Positions 7,718-16,266 of a DNA stretch of 51,001 nt are shown here, piece after piece. Positions within the stretch are counted from its first letter, which is position 1. Each line of letters begins with the position of its first letter. The translations under genes and the position numbers were made by a program. A model generated the notes under the pieces. It was not told the origin of the DNA. It saw only the letters and a program-made list of their open reading frames with translations, and did not search any database. Origin of the DNA: Candidatus Rokuibacteriota bacterium. Lineage in GTDB: Bacteria; Methylomirabilota; Methylomirabilia; Rokubacteriales; CSP1-6. The stretch is from contig QHSO01000003.1 in the NCBI GenBank assembly GCA_003220475.1, forward strand, positions 1 to 51,001, given 5' to 3'.

Positions 7718-9470
7718 TCAGAGCGAGCGTGCGACGCGCTCGAATACGCGCGCCTCGAAGAACAGGTCGAGCAGCGCCCCGTCCAGGGCGCCCGATCATC
7801 CGCGACTGGACGGGGATCTGCTCGGCCCGCGCGCCGTAGGGGTAGCCGGTGCCGTCCAGCTTCTCGTGGTGTGCGCGGGCGATCTCCGGCACGCGGCGCA
7901 GCTCCTTCGTCCAGGGAATCTGTGTCAGAAACTGAAACGTGTGGACGACGTGCTGCTGGATGGCCAGACGCTCCTCGTCGGTGAGACTGCCGCGCGGGAT
8001 GGCGAGCACGCGCGCCTCCTCCGGCGTCAGCACGGTGCGCGGCCGCCCTTCCGCGTCTTCCCACGTCTGCGAGGCCAATCGTAGGATTTCGCCCATGAAC
8101 GTCTGCGCCTGCACCGTGGGCTCGTTGGCGACGCCGATGAGATCGATCTGGCGATCGAGCTCGGCCAGCGCGGTCACCAACTCGGCGTCCAGGCGCGCGG
8201 CGTGCTCCGCGTAATCGCCGGCACGGGCCAGCGCGTGGTCGAGCTTGGCGCGCGCGGTGCGCAGCCTGAGGTCGCGCTTGAGCAGCTCCACGCGGTGACG
8301 GATGCGGTCGAGATCCGCGGGATAGAGCTTCTTGGCCTTCACGAGCACGTGCTCGCGCACGCCCACCTTGCCGAAGTCGTGCAGCAGCGAGGCGTAGCGC
8401 AGCTCCATCAGCTCGTCGTCGCGGAATTTGAGCTCGCGGTACGGTCCGGTCTCGCAGCGATCGACGACCTCGGCGAGCCCGACCGTGAGGTCCGCCACGC
8501 GGAACGAGTGGCCCGACGTGGAGGGGTCGCGTGCTTCGATCGCGGTCACCGACGCCTTTACGAATCCCTCGAACAGCTCGCGAATCGACAGGTACAGCCG
8601 GCGGTTGTAGATGGCCACCGCGGCCTGCGAGGCGAGGGAGCCCGCCAGCTTTTCGTGCCGCGCGCCGTAGGGCCGCACGTGCCGCTCGACGTCGTCGGGG
8701 CCGAGCAGCCGCGCCGCGCGATCGTCTTTGCAGTTGATGAGCTGCAGCGCGCCGATCGTCTGCCCCTGCGGCGTTTGCATGGGGACCACGAGCATCGACT
8801 TGGTGCGATACCCGGAATCCTCGTCGAACCGACGGTTGATCGTGAAGGGCGCGTCCTCCGGCGGCGTGTAGGCGTCGGCGAGATTGACCACGTCGCCGGT
8901 GATCGCGACGTACCCGGCGATGCTGCGGTCGGTCAGGGGCAGGGTGGCCGTCCGGAAGGGGACCGCCACGCTGTCGTTCTGTGCGAGGGCGAAGCGCAGG
9001 TGCGGCGTCTCGCCGCGCTCCTCGACGATGTACAGTGACCCCGCGTCGCTGTTGGTGATCTCGCGCGCTTTGCTCAGGATCGTCTCGAGCAGAAAGCGCG
9101 GGTTGGACTCGGCGGACAGCCGGATGCCGATCGCGTTCAGCTCGGACAGATCGCGCTCGAGCCGCGCGCGCTCGGCGGCGGCGTCGAGGTCGGCGAAGGC
9201 CGCGGCCACCGCGTGCTCGAGCATCGCCGCCGGGGCGGCGAGCGGCAGCACGGCGTGCCAGCTCGGCGGCCACGGTCCCGCGTCGGCGGCGGGCACCAGG
9301 CCGAGCACTCGGATGGTCTCGCCCACCGGGACGGGTGAGCGCGGCGTGGCGAGGATCACCGCCTCCTCGGGCGGCGCGGCTCCGATCGGGCGCACGTCGT
9401 AGGCGTCGGCCAGCGCACTGGCGACGGCGGTCACGGCCGGATCGGCATCGTGCAAAATGAGCCTGCGCAT
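7718..9470 (-). pseudogene. GAF/HD-GYP phosphohydrolase, disrupted by a C-terminal deletion and frameshift
   Basis: From ATG 9470: a short N-terminal domain (about 1-85), a coiled coil, a GAF domain (about 125-290) and an HD-GYP domain. The HD-GYP signatures LLHDFGKVG and HHEKLDGTGYP are present, with a long helical insertion between them, as in cyclic-di-GMP phosphodiesterases. Just after QIPVQSRMI the expected segment (ADIFDALTA..RPYK type, about 35-45 residues) is missing. The normal C-terminal end, ALDGALLDLFFEARVFERV then stop at 7720-7718, resumes one frame away. As read, the first frame continues with unrelated residues to 7620, a product of 616 residues. The enzyme is probably inactive unless this is an assembly error. 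Its start is only 19 bases from the divergent ligase start. Confidence 0.82.
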
Positions 9471-9476
9471 CCTGCC

Positions 9477-9482
9477 TAGAAT
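9477..9482 (+). promoter_or_regulatory. -10 element for leaderless transcription of the DNA ligase gene
   Basis: TAGAAT followed by exactly seven bases and the ATG at 9490, so transcription would start at or next to the start codon. A divergent start codon at 9470 leaves almost no room for a leader or an ordinary ribosome site. The same TAGAATAC(A/G)AGG string precedes the oxidoreductase at 43291. Confidence 0.5.
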
Positions 9483-9489
9483 ACAAGGG

Positions 9490-11103
9490 ATGACCGTTTT
9501 CGCGGACTTTGCAGCCCTCGGCCGCCGGCTCGAGCGCGTACGTGGCCGCCTGGAGAAGCGGGACGAGGTCGCCCGGTTCCTGAGGGGGCTGGCGCCTGGG
9601 GAGATCGCCACTTCGGTCTCGTTCCTCGCCGCTCGGGCCTTTCCCGCCTCCGACCCGCGCGTGTTGGGGGTGCGCTGGCTGCCCCGGGATGCCGGCGGCG
9701 GCGCTGAGGGCGCGCCGCTGACCCTACTGGACGTCGCCGGGGCCTTCGCCGACGTTGCGGCCGCGACCGGCGCGGGCGTGCGGCGCACCCGCGACGCGCG
9801 CCTGGCCCGGCTGGCCGCGCGCGCCTCGGCCGACGAGCGCGACTTCCTCAATCGGATCATCGGCGGCGAAATGCGCACGGGTGTCTCGGAGGGCCTGCTG
9901 CTCGAGGCCATCGCGTTGGCCTGGGGCGTCGAGATCTCCGCGGCGCGGCGCGCCGCGCTGTTTCTCGGCGATCTCGGCGCAGTGGCGACGCTCGCGGCGG
10001 CCGGCGGCGCCGCGGCCGTGGCCGGCGCGACGCCGCGGCCGTTCGTGCCGCTGCTGCCGATGCTCGCGGAGATCGCCGACGACTTCGCCGCCGTGCTGAC
10101 CGCGCACGGCGGCCGCACCGCGCTCGAGTACAAGTACGACGGCGCGCGCATCCAGCTGCACCGTGCGGGCGATCGGGTGCAGGTGTGGACGCGGCGCCTG
10201 TCGGACGTCACGCGCAGTCTGCCCGACGTCGTGGCGATCGCGCGCAACGACCTCTCGGGCGAGCCGTTCATCCTCGACGGCGAGGTGGTGGCGCTCGACG
10301 CGGCCGGACGGCCGCTGCCGTTCCAGGAATTGATGCGGCGTTTCCGGCGCGTGCACGGCGTGGAGGCGCTCGCGCGCGAGATGCCGCTGGCGCTGCACTT
10401 CTTCGACTGCCTCATGGCCGACGGGCGCTCGCTCATCGACGAGCCGTACGAGCGGCGCTGGCAGGCGCTGACCGCGGTGACGGGCGGGCGCTATCTCGCC
10501 GAACGGTGCATCGTGACCTCCGAGGCGGAGGCCACGAGCTTTCGCGACCGCGCGCTCGCGGCGGGGCACGAAGGCGTGATGGCGAAGGATCTCGCCAGCA
10601 CCTACGAGCCCGGCGGGCGCGGCAAGCGCTGGTTCAAGCTGAAGACGCCCGAGACGGTGGATTGCGTGATCGTCGCCGTCGACCGCGGCTCCGGCCGGCG
10701 CATGGGCTGGCTGTCGAACTACCACCTCGCGGTGCGCGACGGCGAGACGTTCGCGGACGTCGGCAAGACGTTCAAGGGATTCACCGACGCCCAGTTCGTC
10801 GAGATGACCGAACGCCTGTCCAAGCTGGCGACGGCCGACGACGGCTACACCGTGCGCGTGCGGCCCGAAGTCGTCGTCGAGGTCGAGTACAACGAGATCC
10901 AGCGCAGTCCCACGTACCGCTCGGGACTCGCGCTGCGCTTTGCGCGCATCGCGCGCGTGCGCGACGACAAATCGCCCGGGCAGGCGACGACGCTCGAAGA
11001 GCTGCGACATCTGTACGAGCGCCAGTTCCAGACGAAGGGGCGCGCCGGTGACCCCGGGCGCGCCGGCGACTCCGAACGCGCGGGCGACCCCGGTGTAGAA
11101 TGA
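9490..11103 (+). CDS. lig: ATP-dependent DNA ligase (LigB/archaeal-like)
   Basis: A 537-residue DNA ligase that seals nicks via a lysyl-AMP intermediate. Domains: N-terminal DNA-binding region (about 1-180), adenylation domain with the catalytic Lys215 in EYKYDGAR, then FILDGEVVAL (motif III), EGVMAKDL (motif IV) and FKLKTPE (motif V), and a C-terminal OB fold. Length and domain order match the archaeal/LigB family, distinct from bacterial NAD-dependent LigA. The last 20 residues hold three RAGD repeats. The start codon at 9490 matches where family members begin; an in-frame ATG at 9457 would overlap the divergent gene. Its stop overlaps the next start (ATGA), so translation is coupled to the KaiC-like gene. 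Confidence 0.93.
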   Translation: MTVFADFAALGRRLERVRGRLEKRDEVARFLRGLAPGEIATSVSFLAARAFPASDPRVLGVRWLPRDAGGGAEGAPLTLLDVAGAFADVAAATGAGVRRTRDARLARLAARASADERDFLNRIIGGEMRTGVSEGLLLEAIALAWGVEISAARRAALFLGDLGAVATLAAAGGAAAVAGATPRPFVPLLPMLAEIADDFAAVLTAHGGRTALEYKYDGARIQLHRAGDRVQVWTRRLSDVTRSLPDVVAIARNDLSGEPFILDGEVVALDAAGRPLPFQELMRRFRRVHGVEALAREMPLALHFFDCLMADGRSLIDEPYERRWQALTAVTGGRYLAERCIVTSEAEATSFRDRALAAGHEGVMAKDLASTYEPGGRGKRWFKLKTPETVDCVIVAVDRGSGRRMGWLSNYHLAVRDGETFADVGKTFKGFTDAQFVEMTERLSKLATADDGYTVRVRPEVVVEVEYNEIQRSPTYRSGLALRFARIARVRDDKSPGQATTLEELRHLYERQFQTKGRAGDPGRAGDSERAGDPGVE

Positions 11104-11996
11104 AGCGATTGAGCGCACGCGTCTCGACCGGCATTCCCAGGCTCGACGCGATGCTCGGTGGGGGCCTGCTGCCGGGCACGCTCTCCGTCGTCTATGGCGC
11201 CACCGGTATCGGCAAGACGCACCTCGGGCTGACGTTCGCCGACCACGGACGGATCGCGGACGGCGCGCGCGGCGTGATCCTGGATATGAACGGTCGCGGC
11301 GACAGTCAGCAGCACGACGAGTACGCGGCGCGGCTGTTCGACTGGTCGCTCAAGGAATGGACCCACACCGTGCCGCCGATGACCGAGCCCTATCCCTCGG
11401 CGGACCAGATGGACGCGTTCTACTGCAACGCGCTGAAATGGGTCGGCCGCGTGCGCGATTTTCAGGTGCCGACGCCGGACGGCGCGTGGGCGTTCGACTG
11501 GAACTGGAAGGCGACGTACAACCACGCGCTCCACACGGTGCTGCCGTTCTTCTACTTCCACTTTGCCGCCGGCACGCGCCGCGTGGTCGTGGACGGCGTG
11601 GAGCCGATGGACCAACCCGCGGACTCGATCCAGTTCTGGATGTTCGACGAGCTGTACCGCAAGACGATCCATCGCGACGCGGAGACGCTCGGCATGGAGA
11701 TCTGCCTGCCGGTCTGGAAGCATCGCGCGTTCATCGACGCGCACGGCTATGACCACGCGGCCCTCACCACGCTCCTGCTGGTCACCACCGAGCAGACGCG
11801 GCTCGAGGACGTGCTGGCGCGCAAGGTCGCCGTCGGCGACCTCGGCGCTACCGCCAACACGATCATCGTGATGGGCAGCGAGCGCGTGGGCCAGCGGCTG
11901 GCGAGAATGCTCTCCGTGGTCAAGCATCGCGGCAGCGCCATGAGCGACGAGATCATCGAGTACCGCATCGGGAGCGGCGGGCTCGAGCTCGGGTGA
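11100..11996 (+). CDS. KaiC/RadA-like RecA-superfamily ATPase
   Basis: A 298-residue single-domain RecA-fold ATPase. It opens with the KaiC-type STGIPRLDAMLGGGLLPGT, then Walker A GATGIGKT (33-40). A Walker B-like strand is RRVVVDG. The region between is rich in aromatic residues (WAFDWNWKATYNHA), which is unusual for KaiC or RadA. I see no membrane or DNA-binding segment. The start overlaps the ligase stop by four bases, so the products are probably made together. That pairing suggests a DNA-linked role, but the substrate is unknown. Confidence 0.75.
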   Translation: MKRLSARVSTGIPRLDAMLGGGLLPGTLSVVYGATGIGKTHLGLTFADHGRIADGARGVILDMNGRGDSQQHDEYAARLFDWSLKEWTHTVPPMTEPYPSADQMDAFYCNALKWVGRVRDFQVPTPDGAWAFDWNWKATYNHALHTVLPFFYFHFAAGTRRVVVDGVEPMDQPADSIQFWMFDELYRKTIHRDAETLGMEICLPVWKHRAFIDAHGYDHAALTTLLLVTTEQTRLEDVLARKVAVGDLGATANTIIVMGSERVGQRLARMLSVVKHRGSAMSDEIIEYRIGSGGLELG

Positions 11997-12000
11997 GGCC

Positions 12001-12852
12001 GTGGCGCCCGCCACGTCCTGGCGTCCGCCGTTCGCGTGCATCGACGTCCACGTCCATCTCCATCCGCCGCGCCTGGCGGAGGCCATCCAGCGCCACTTCG
12101 CGCGCGACGGTTGGGTGGCCCACCACCCGTTCGAGCCGACGAAGGTCGCGGCGACGCTGGCCGAGCGCGGCGTCGAGCGCTTTTGCTTCTTCTCGTACGC
12201 GCACAAGCCCGGCATGGCGTGCGAGCTCAATCGCTGGGTGGCCGAGACGGCGGCGGCGCTGCCCGGGGCCATCGGCATCGGCACGCTGCATCCCGACGAT
12301 CCGGATGTCGATGCGATCGCCGCCGAGGCAACGGGCGCCCTCGGTCTGCGCGGCTTCAAGTTCCACCACTCGGTGCAGCGCTTCCACGTGGACGACGAGC
12401 GATTGTTCGGTGTGTACGAGCGCGCGGAGTCGGCCGGCCACGTCTTCGTGCTGCATGTCGGCACGCTGCCGTACCGCGACCCGTTCACCGGCGTCGAGCG
12501 GTTCCGCCGACTGCTCGCGCGGTTCCCGCGGCTCACCGCGATCGTCGCGCACATGGGTGCCTTCGAGAGCGACGCGTTCCTTGCTCTGCTCGACGCGCAT
12601 CCCAACCTCTATGTCGACACGACGATGGCGCTGGCGCCGGCGGCCGGCCGTTACGTCGGCGGCGACCCGGCCACGATCACCGACGCCGCGCTCATCCGCT
12701 GGCAGGACCGGATTCTGTTCGGCTCTGATTTTCCGCTGATCCCGTACGACTACGACGAGGAGCGCCGCTGGGCCTGGGATCGCGCGCTGCCCGACAGCGT
12801 GCGTCGCAAGATCTTCCACGACAACGCCGCGCGGCTGCTGGACCGTGGCTGA
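12001..12852 (+). CDS. Amidohydrolase-2 family metal-dependent hydrolase
   Basis: A 283-residue TIM-barrel hydrolase. Metal ligands are visible: HVHLH (residues 17-21) after strand 1, His in GFKFHHS, His in HVGTLP, His in AHMG, and Asp in FGSDFPL near the C-terminus. This pattern fits the PF04909 family (decarboxylases and hydrolases of aromatic or lactone substrates); the substrate is not evident. It starts at GTG 12001, four bases after the KaiC-like stop, and overlaps the CCA-adding enzyme by eight bases, so it belongs to the ligase operon. Confidence 0.85.
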   Translation: MAPATSWRPPFACIDVHVHLHPPRLAEAIQRHFARDGWVAHHPFEPTKVAATLAERGVERFCFFSYAHKPGMACELNRWVAETAAALPGAIGIGTLHPDDPDVDAIAAEATGALGLRGFKFHHSVQRFHVDDERLFGVYERAESAGHVFVLHVGTLPYRDPFTGVERFRRLLARFPRLTAIVAHMGAFESDAFLALLDAHPNLYVDTTMALAPAAGRYVGGDPATITDAALIRWQDRILFGSDFPLIPYDYDEERRWAWDRALPDSVRRKIFHDNAARLLDRG

Positions 12853-14281
12853 GCTGCGACTGGACCGCCTGGTACCGGCCCAGGCTGCGCTGCTGCGCGC
12901 GGCGAGCGAGGCGGGCGCGGGGCGCGACGCGGTCGTGGTGGGCGGCGCCGTCCGCGACGTGATCCTGCGTCGCGTGGCGGCAGACGTCGACGTCGCCGTG
13001 CCGACGGGCGCCATCGCGCTGGCGCGCCGCTGTGCCGAGCGGGTGCGCGGCACGTGCGTCGTCCTCGACGCCGAGCGCGGCGCCGCCCGCGTGGTGGTCG
13101 AGGGTGGTCTCACGCTGGACGTGACGGACTTTCGTGGACCGACGCTCGCGGCCGACCTCGCCGCGCGCGACTTCACCGTCGATGCGCTCGCCGTCCCCCT
13201 CGACCCGCTGCTCGCTCGGGGCCGCGCGGCGATCGTCGATCCCACCGGTGGCCTCGCCGATCTGGCCGCGCGACGTCTGCGGCCCGCCGGACCCGGCGTG
13301 CTCGCCGACGACCCGCTGCGGGCGCTGCGCGCGGTGCGGCTCGAGGCGACGCTGGGGCTGCGGCTGACGCCCACGGCGGCGCGAAGCGTGCGCGATGCGG
13401 CGCGCGGGCTCGGGCGCGTGGCCGCCGAGCGCGTACGCGACGAGTTGCTGATTCTCTTGACGCTGCCCGAGACCGCACGCGCGCTGCGCCGCGCCGACGC
13501 GCTCGGCGTGCTCGGGGCCGTCATGCCTGAGATCGAGCCGATGCGCGCGACGAAACAGCCACTGCCGCATCGCTTCGACGTGCTCGAGCACTCGCTGCGC
13601 GCCGTCGGCGGCTGCGACCGGCTGCTGGCGCACCTCGACGCGCTGGCGCCGTACGGTGACGAGCTACGCGCCCACGTGGCCGAGCCGCTCGGCGGCGGCG
13701 CCCGGCGCGGCGCCTCGCTGAAGCTGGCCGCCTTGCTGCACGATGTCAGCAAGCCCGAGACGCGCCGCCGCGTGGGAGGCCGCGTGCGGTTCTTCGAGCA
13801 CGACGTGATCGGCGCCCGACGGGCGCGCGCGATCGGCGAGCGGCTGCGGCTGCCCGAGCGCATGATCGCCGTCGTCGAGCGCGTCGTCCGCCATCACCTG
13901 CGCCCGATGCATCTGGGCCATGCACGGACGATCACGGCGCGCGCGCGCTACCGTTTCTACCGCGATGTGCGCGAGGACACGCGGGACCTCCTGCTGCTCG
14001 TCCTGGCCGACGCCGCCGCCGTCACCGGCGCGTCGCCGCTGGTGACGTGGCGGCGCGCCGGCGTCGTCCGCGAGCTCCTGGGCGGCTGGCGCGAGCAACG
14101 CGCCGCCGAAACGCGGCCGGCACTCGTGCGTGGCGAGGACGTCATGGCGCGCTTCTCGCTGGAACCGGGGCCCCGCGTCGGATGGTTGCTTGCTCAAGCA
14201 CGGGAAGCGCAGGATCTCGGGCGCGTGCGCAACCGCGAAGAGGCGCTGGCGTACCTTGACTCGCTCGATCCCGGCCCGTAA
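12845..14281 (+). CDS. cca: CCA tRNA nucleotidyltransferase / poly(A) polymerase family protein with HD domain
   Basis: A 478-residue class II nucleotidyltransferase. The N-terminal polymerase domain has GGAVRD (33-38) and the metal-binding DVDV (47-50), then ARDFTVDALA and the LRAVRLEATL block that selects nucleotides. The C-terminal half has an HD phosphohydrolase domain (LLHDVSKP, FFEHDVIGARRA, VVRHHLRP). It adds or repairs the CCA end of tRNAs, or is a poly(A) polymerase; sequence alone does not separate these reliably. The one tRNA gene in this window already encodes CCA, so a repair role is likely. GTG start at 12845 overlaps the preceding gene by eight bases. Confidence 0.88.
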   Translation: MAELRLDRLVPAQAALLRAASEAGAGRDAVVVGGAVRDVILRRVAADVDVAVPTGAIALARRCAERVRGTCVVLDAERGAARVVVEGGLTLDVTDFRGPTLAADLAARDFTVDALAVPLDPLLARGRAAIVDPTGGLADLAARRLRPAGPGVLADDPLRALRAVRLEATLGLRLTPTAARSVRDAARGLGRVAAERVRDELLILLTLPETARALRRADALGVLGAVMPEIEPMRATKQPLPHRFDVLEHSLRAVGGCDRLLAHLDALAPYGDELRAHVAEPLGGGARRGASLKLAALLHDVSKPETRRRVGGRVRFFEHDVIGARRARAIGERLRLPERMIAVVERVVRHHLRPMHLGHARTITARARYRFYRDVREDTRDLLLLVLADAAAVTGASPLVTWRRAGVVRELLGGWREQRAAETRPALVRGEDVMARFSLEPGPRVGWLLAQAREAQDLGRVRNREEALAYLDSLDPGP

Positions 14282-14329
14282 AGTACCGGCACCACACGGC
14301 AAATTCACCCCCCGCTGAGGAGGGTCCCA

Positions 14330-15877
14330 ATGATTCAGTGGCGTACCACCATCATGCTGCTCGCTGTCCTGCTGCTGCCCGTCGCGGCGGCGGCGCCGGC
14401 GGGCAAGGTCGTGATCGCACAGGGCGTCGATCCCACCAAGCTCGACATCATGGACCAGCAGGAGGCGCCCGCGTCGATCATCGCCTCCCACATCTTCGAG
14501 ACGCTCTGGGAGCGCGACGCGAACCTCAAGATCGTTCCGGCGTTGGCCACCGACATGCCAAAGCTCGTCGCGCCGACGACGTGGGAGGTGAAGCTCCGCA
14601 AGGGCGTCAAGTTCACCAACGGCGAGGAGTTCAACGCCGAGTCGGCGAAGTTCAGCATCGAGCGCGTGAAAGACCCGAAGCTGCGCGCCTCGTCGAACTT
14701 CAAGCCGGTCGAATCGGTCGAGATCGTCGATCCGTACACGATCCGCGTGCACACGAACAAGCCGTGGCCGACGTTTCTCACCGTCATGACGTTCGCGCAG
14801 GCGTCGATGTACCCGCCGAAGGCGTACAAGGACAAGCAGCCGGCGGACATCTCGCGCCAGCCGATCGGCACCGGTCCGTACAAGTTCGTGCGCTGGGCCA
14901 AGGACGAGGAAATCGTGCTCGAGGCCAACGACGCGTGGTGGCGTGGAGCGCCGAAGATCAAGACCGTCGTGTTTCGGCCGATCCCCGACGACGCGGTCCG
15001 CGTGGCCGCACTGCAGAACGGCGAGATCGACGTCGCGGTCAACATTCCGCCGCACCTCGCCAATCCGATCGCGAATCACCCGAAGCTCTTTCTGACGACC
15101 GCGCCCTCGATCCGCACCATCCAGTTGATGTTCCAGACGCACAACTTCGACGAGAAAACGCACCAGGCGACGGGCGTCTACGACGGCCCTACGAAGGACA
15201 AGCGCGTCCGCCAGGCCATTCAGTACGCGCTCGACGTCGACGAGATCATCAAGGGCGTGCTCGATGGCAAGGCCATGCGCGTGGCGACGATGCTGACGTC
15301 GATGCACTTCGGCTTCGATCCCGGCCTCAAGCCGATCAAGCAAGACCTCGCGAAGGTCAAGAAGCTGCTCGCGGACGCCGGTTATCCAAACGGCGTCGAG
15401 ATCACGCTGAATGGCCCGCAGGGTCGCTACGTTCGCGACAAGGAAGTTGCCGAGGCGGCGGCGGGGCAACTCAACAAGGCCGGGATCAAGACGACCTTGA
15501 AGACCTACGAGTTCGTCAACTACCTCAATAACCTGACGTACAAGCACAAGGGCGGCCCCGTGTGGCTCATTGGCTGGGGCACGCCGACCATCGACGCGGA
15601 GACGGTCTACAACCCGCTCTTCCACAACGGCAGTAACCTCGGCACCTACTTCAATCCGGATCTGGACGGCCTCATGGACGCCGCCCAGAAGGAGATGGAC
15701 GAAAAGAAGCGGCTGGCGCTCTATCACCAGATCAACAAGCTCTGGATCGAGGACGCCGCGGCCGCGCCGCTCTATCAGCAGCTCGACCTCTACGGCGCGA
15801 GCAAGCGGATCTCCTGGAAGGCGCGCAGCGACGAGCGTATCAAGGCGACGGAGATGACGCTCAAAGATGGGAAGTAG
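14330..15877 (+). CDS. ABC transporter substrate-binding protein, family 5 (peptide/nickel type)
   Basis: A 515-residue periplasmic binding protein of the DppA/OppA family. It has a signal peptide (core MLLAVLLLPVAAAA, cleavage near 22), then the family-5 fold including KFTNGEEFNAESAKFSIERV and QPIGTGPYKFVRW. There is no lipobox Cys, so the mature protein is soluble. GAGGAGGG lies upstream of the ATG. No permease or ATPase genes are adjacent, so its transporter is encoded elsewhere. A long hairpin directly follows the stop. Confidence 0.92.
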   Translation: MIQWRTTIMLLAVLLLPVAAAAPAGKVVIAQGVDPTKLDIMDQQEAPASIIASHIFETLWERDANLKIVPALATDMPKLVAPTTWEVKLRKGVKFTNGEEFNAESAKFSIERVKDPKLRASSNFKPVESVEIVDPYTIRVHTNKPWPTFLTVMTFAQASMYPPKAYKDKQPADISRQPIGTGPYKFVRWAKDEEIVLEANDAWWRGAPKIKTVVFRPIPDDAVRVAALQNGEIDVAVNIPPHLANPIANHPKLFLTTAPSIRTIQLMFQTHNFDEKTHQATGVYDGPTKDKRVRQAIQYALDVDEIIKGVLDGKAMRVATMLTSMHFGFDPGLKPIKQDLAKVKKLLADAGYPNGVEITLNGPQGRYVRDKEVAEAAAGQLNKAGIKTTLKTYEFVNYLNNLTYKHKGGPVWLIGWGTPTIDAETVYNPLFHNGSNLGTYFNPDLDGLMDAAQKEMDEKKRLALYHQINKLWIEDAAAAPLYQQLDLYGASKRISWKARSDERIKATEMTLKDGK

Positions 15878-15951
15878 CGGGAGTCGGCGCACGCCGGCGC
15901 GGCGCGGCTCCGCGCCGGACCCGCGCCGCGCCGGCACGCGCCGGCTTCCCG
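15878..15951 (+). terminator. Long GC hairpin after the substrate-binding protein gene
   Basis: Two arms of about 30 bases (15878-15907 and 15921-15951) pair with few mismatches around a 13-base loop, starting right at the stop codon. No run of T follows, so termination may be inefficient or Rho-assisted, or the hairpin may protect the transcript. Confidence 0.6.
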
Positions 15952-15993
15952 CACTCGTTCTTTACGCTTCGGAGGAATTCTGGTGCCTCGGAG

Positions 15994-15999
15994 TAATAT
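15994..15999 (+). promoter_or_regulatory. Candidate -10 element of the tRNA gene
   Basis: TAATAT, in an otherwise GC-rich stretch, 12 bases before the mature tRNA 5' end. No good -35 at standard spacing is visible. Confidence 0.4.
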
Positions 16000-16011
16000 A
16001 GGGGGCGCTGG

Positions 16012-16086
16012 GCGGCCGTAATTCAGTGGCAGAATGCCAGCTTCCCAAGCTGGACGTCGCCGGTTCGAATCCGGTCGGCCGCTCCA
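16012..16086 (+). tRNA. tRNA-Gly (anticodon CCC)
   Basis: Full cloverleaf by eye: acceptor arm GCGGCCG/CGGCCGC, D stem ATTC/GAAT, anticodon stem CCAGC/GCTGG around the loop TTCCCAA, so the anticodon is CCC (16044-16046). The T arm is CCGG/CCGG with TTCGAAT. The discriminator is T and the 3' CCA is encoded. It decodes GGG glycine codons. Confidence 0.96.
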
Positions 16087-16091
16087 ATTGA

Positions 16092-16118
16092 GTGGGGGGC
16101 CCCGAAATGGCCCCCCAC
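16092..16118 (+). terminator. Perfect 10-bp hairpin after the tRNA
   Basis: GTGGGGGGCC pairs with GGCCCCCCAC around a 7-base loop (CCGAAAT), six bases after the tRNA. No T tract. It overlaps the start of the first copy of the 64-bp repeat. Confidence 0.5.
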
Positions 16119-16250
16119 ACCCCCCAACGCTCGTCGCGCCCCGAATGAATCGTGGCGCTCCTCGTTTGTACTGGCCGCTGACGGGGCCCGAAATGGCCCC
16201 CCACACCCCCCGACGCTCGTCGCGCCTCGAATGAATCGTGGCGCTCCTCG
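16101..16250. repeat. Duplicated 64-bp repeat next to the tRNA
   Basis: Copies at 16101-16164 and 16187-16250 differ at only two positions and are separated by 22 bases. Each begins CCCGAAATGGCCCCCCACAC and ends with GAATGAATCGTGGCGCTCCTCG-type sequence. The first bases of each copy form a hairpin with the preceding G run. There is no credible gene here; open frames through it are Arg/Gly-rich and follow the repeat. Confidence 0.9.
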
Positions 16251-16266
16251 ATCCGACGGGATACGC

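Noticed and set aside
9471-10436. Upstream extension of the HD-GYP frame
   Set aside because: The extension is Ser/Arg/Ala-rich and antisense to the DNA ligase; conserved protein begins at ATG 9470.
16092-16250. CRISPR array
   Set aside because: Only two long direct copies with one 22-base gap, no array periodicity and no cas genes.
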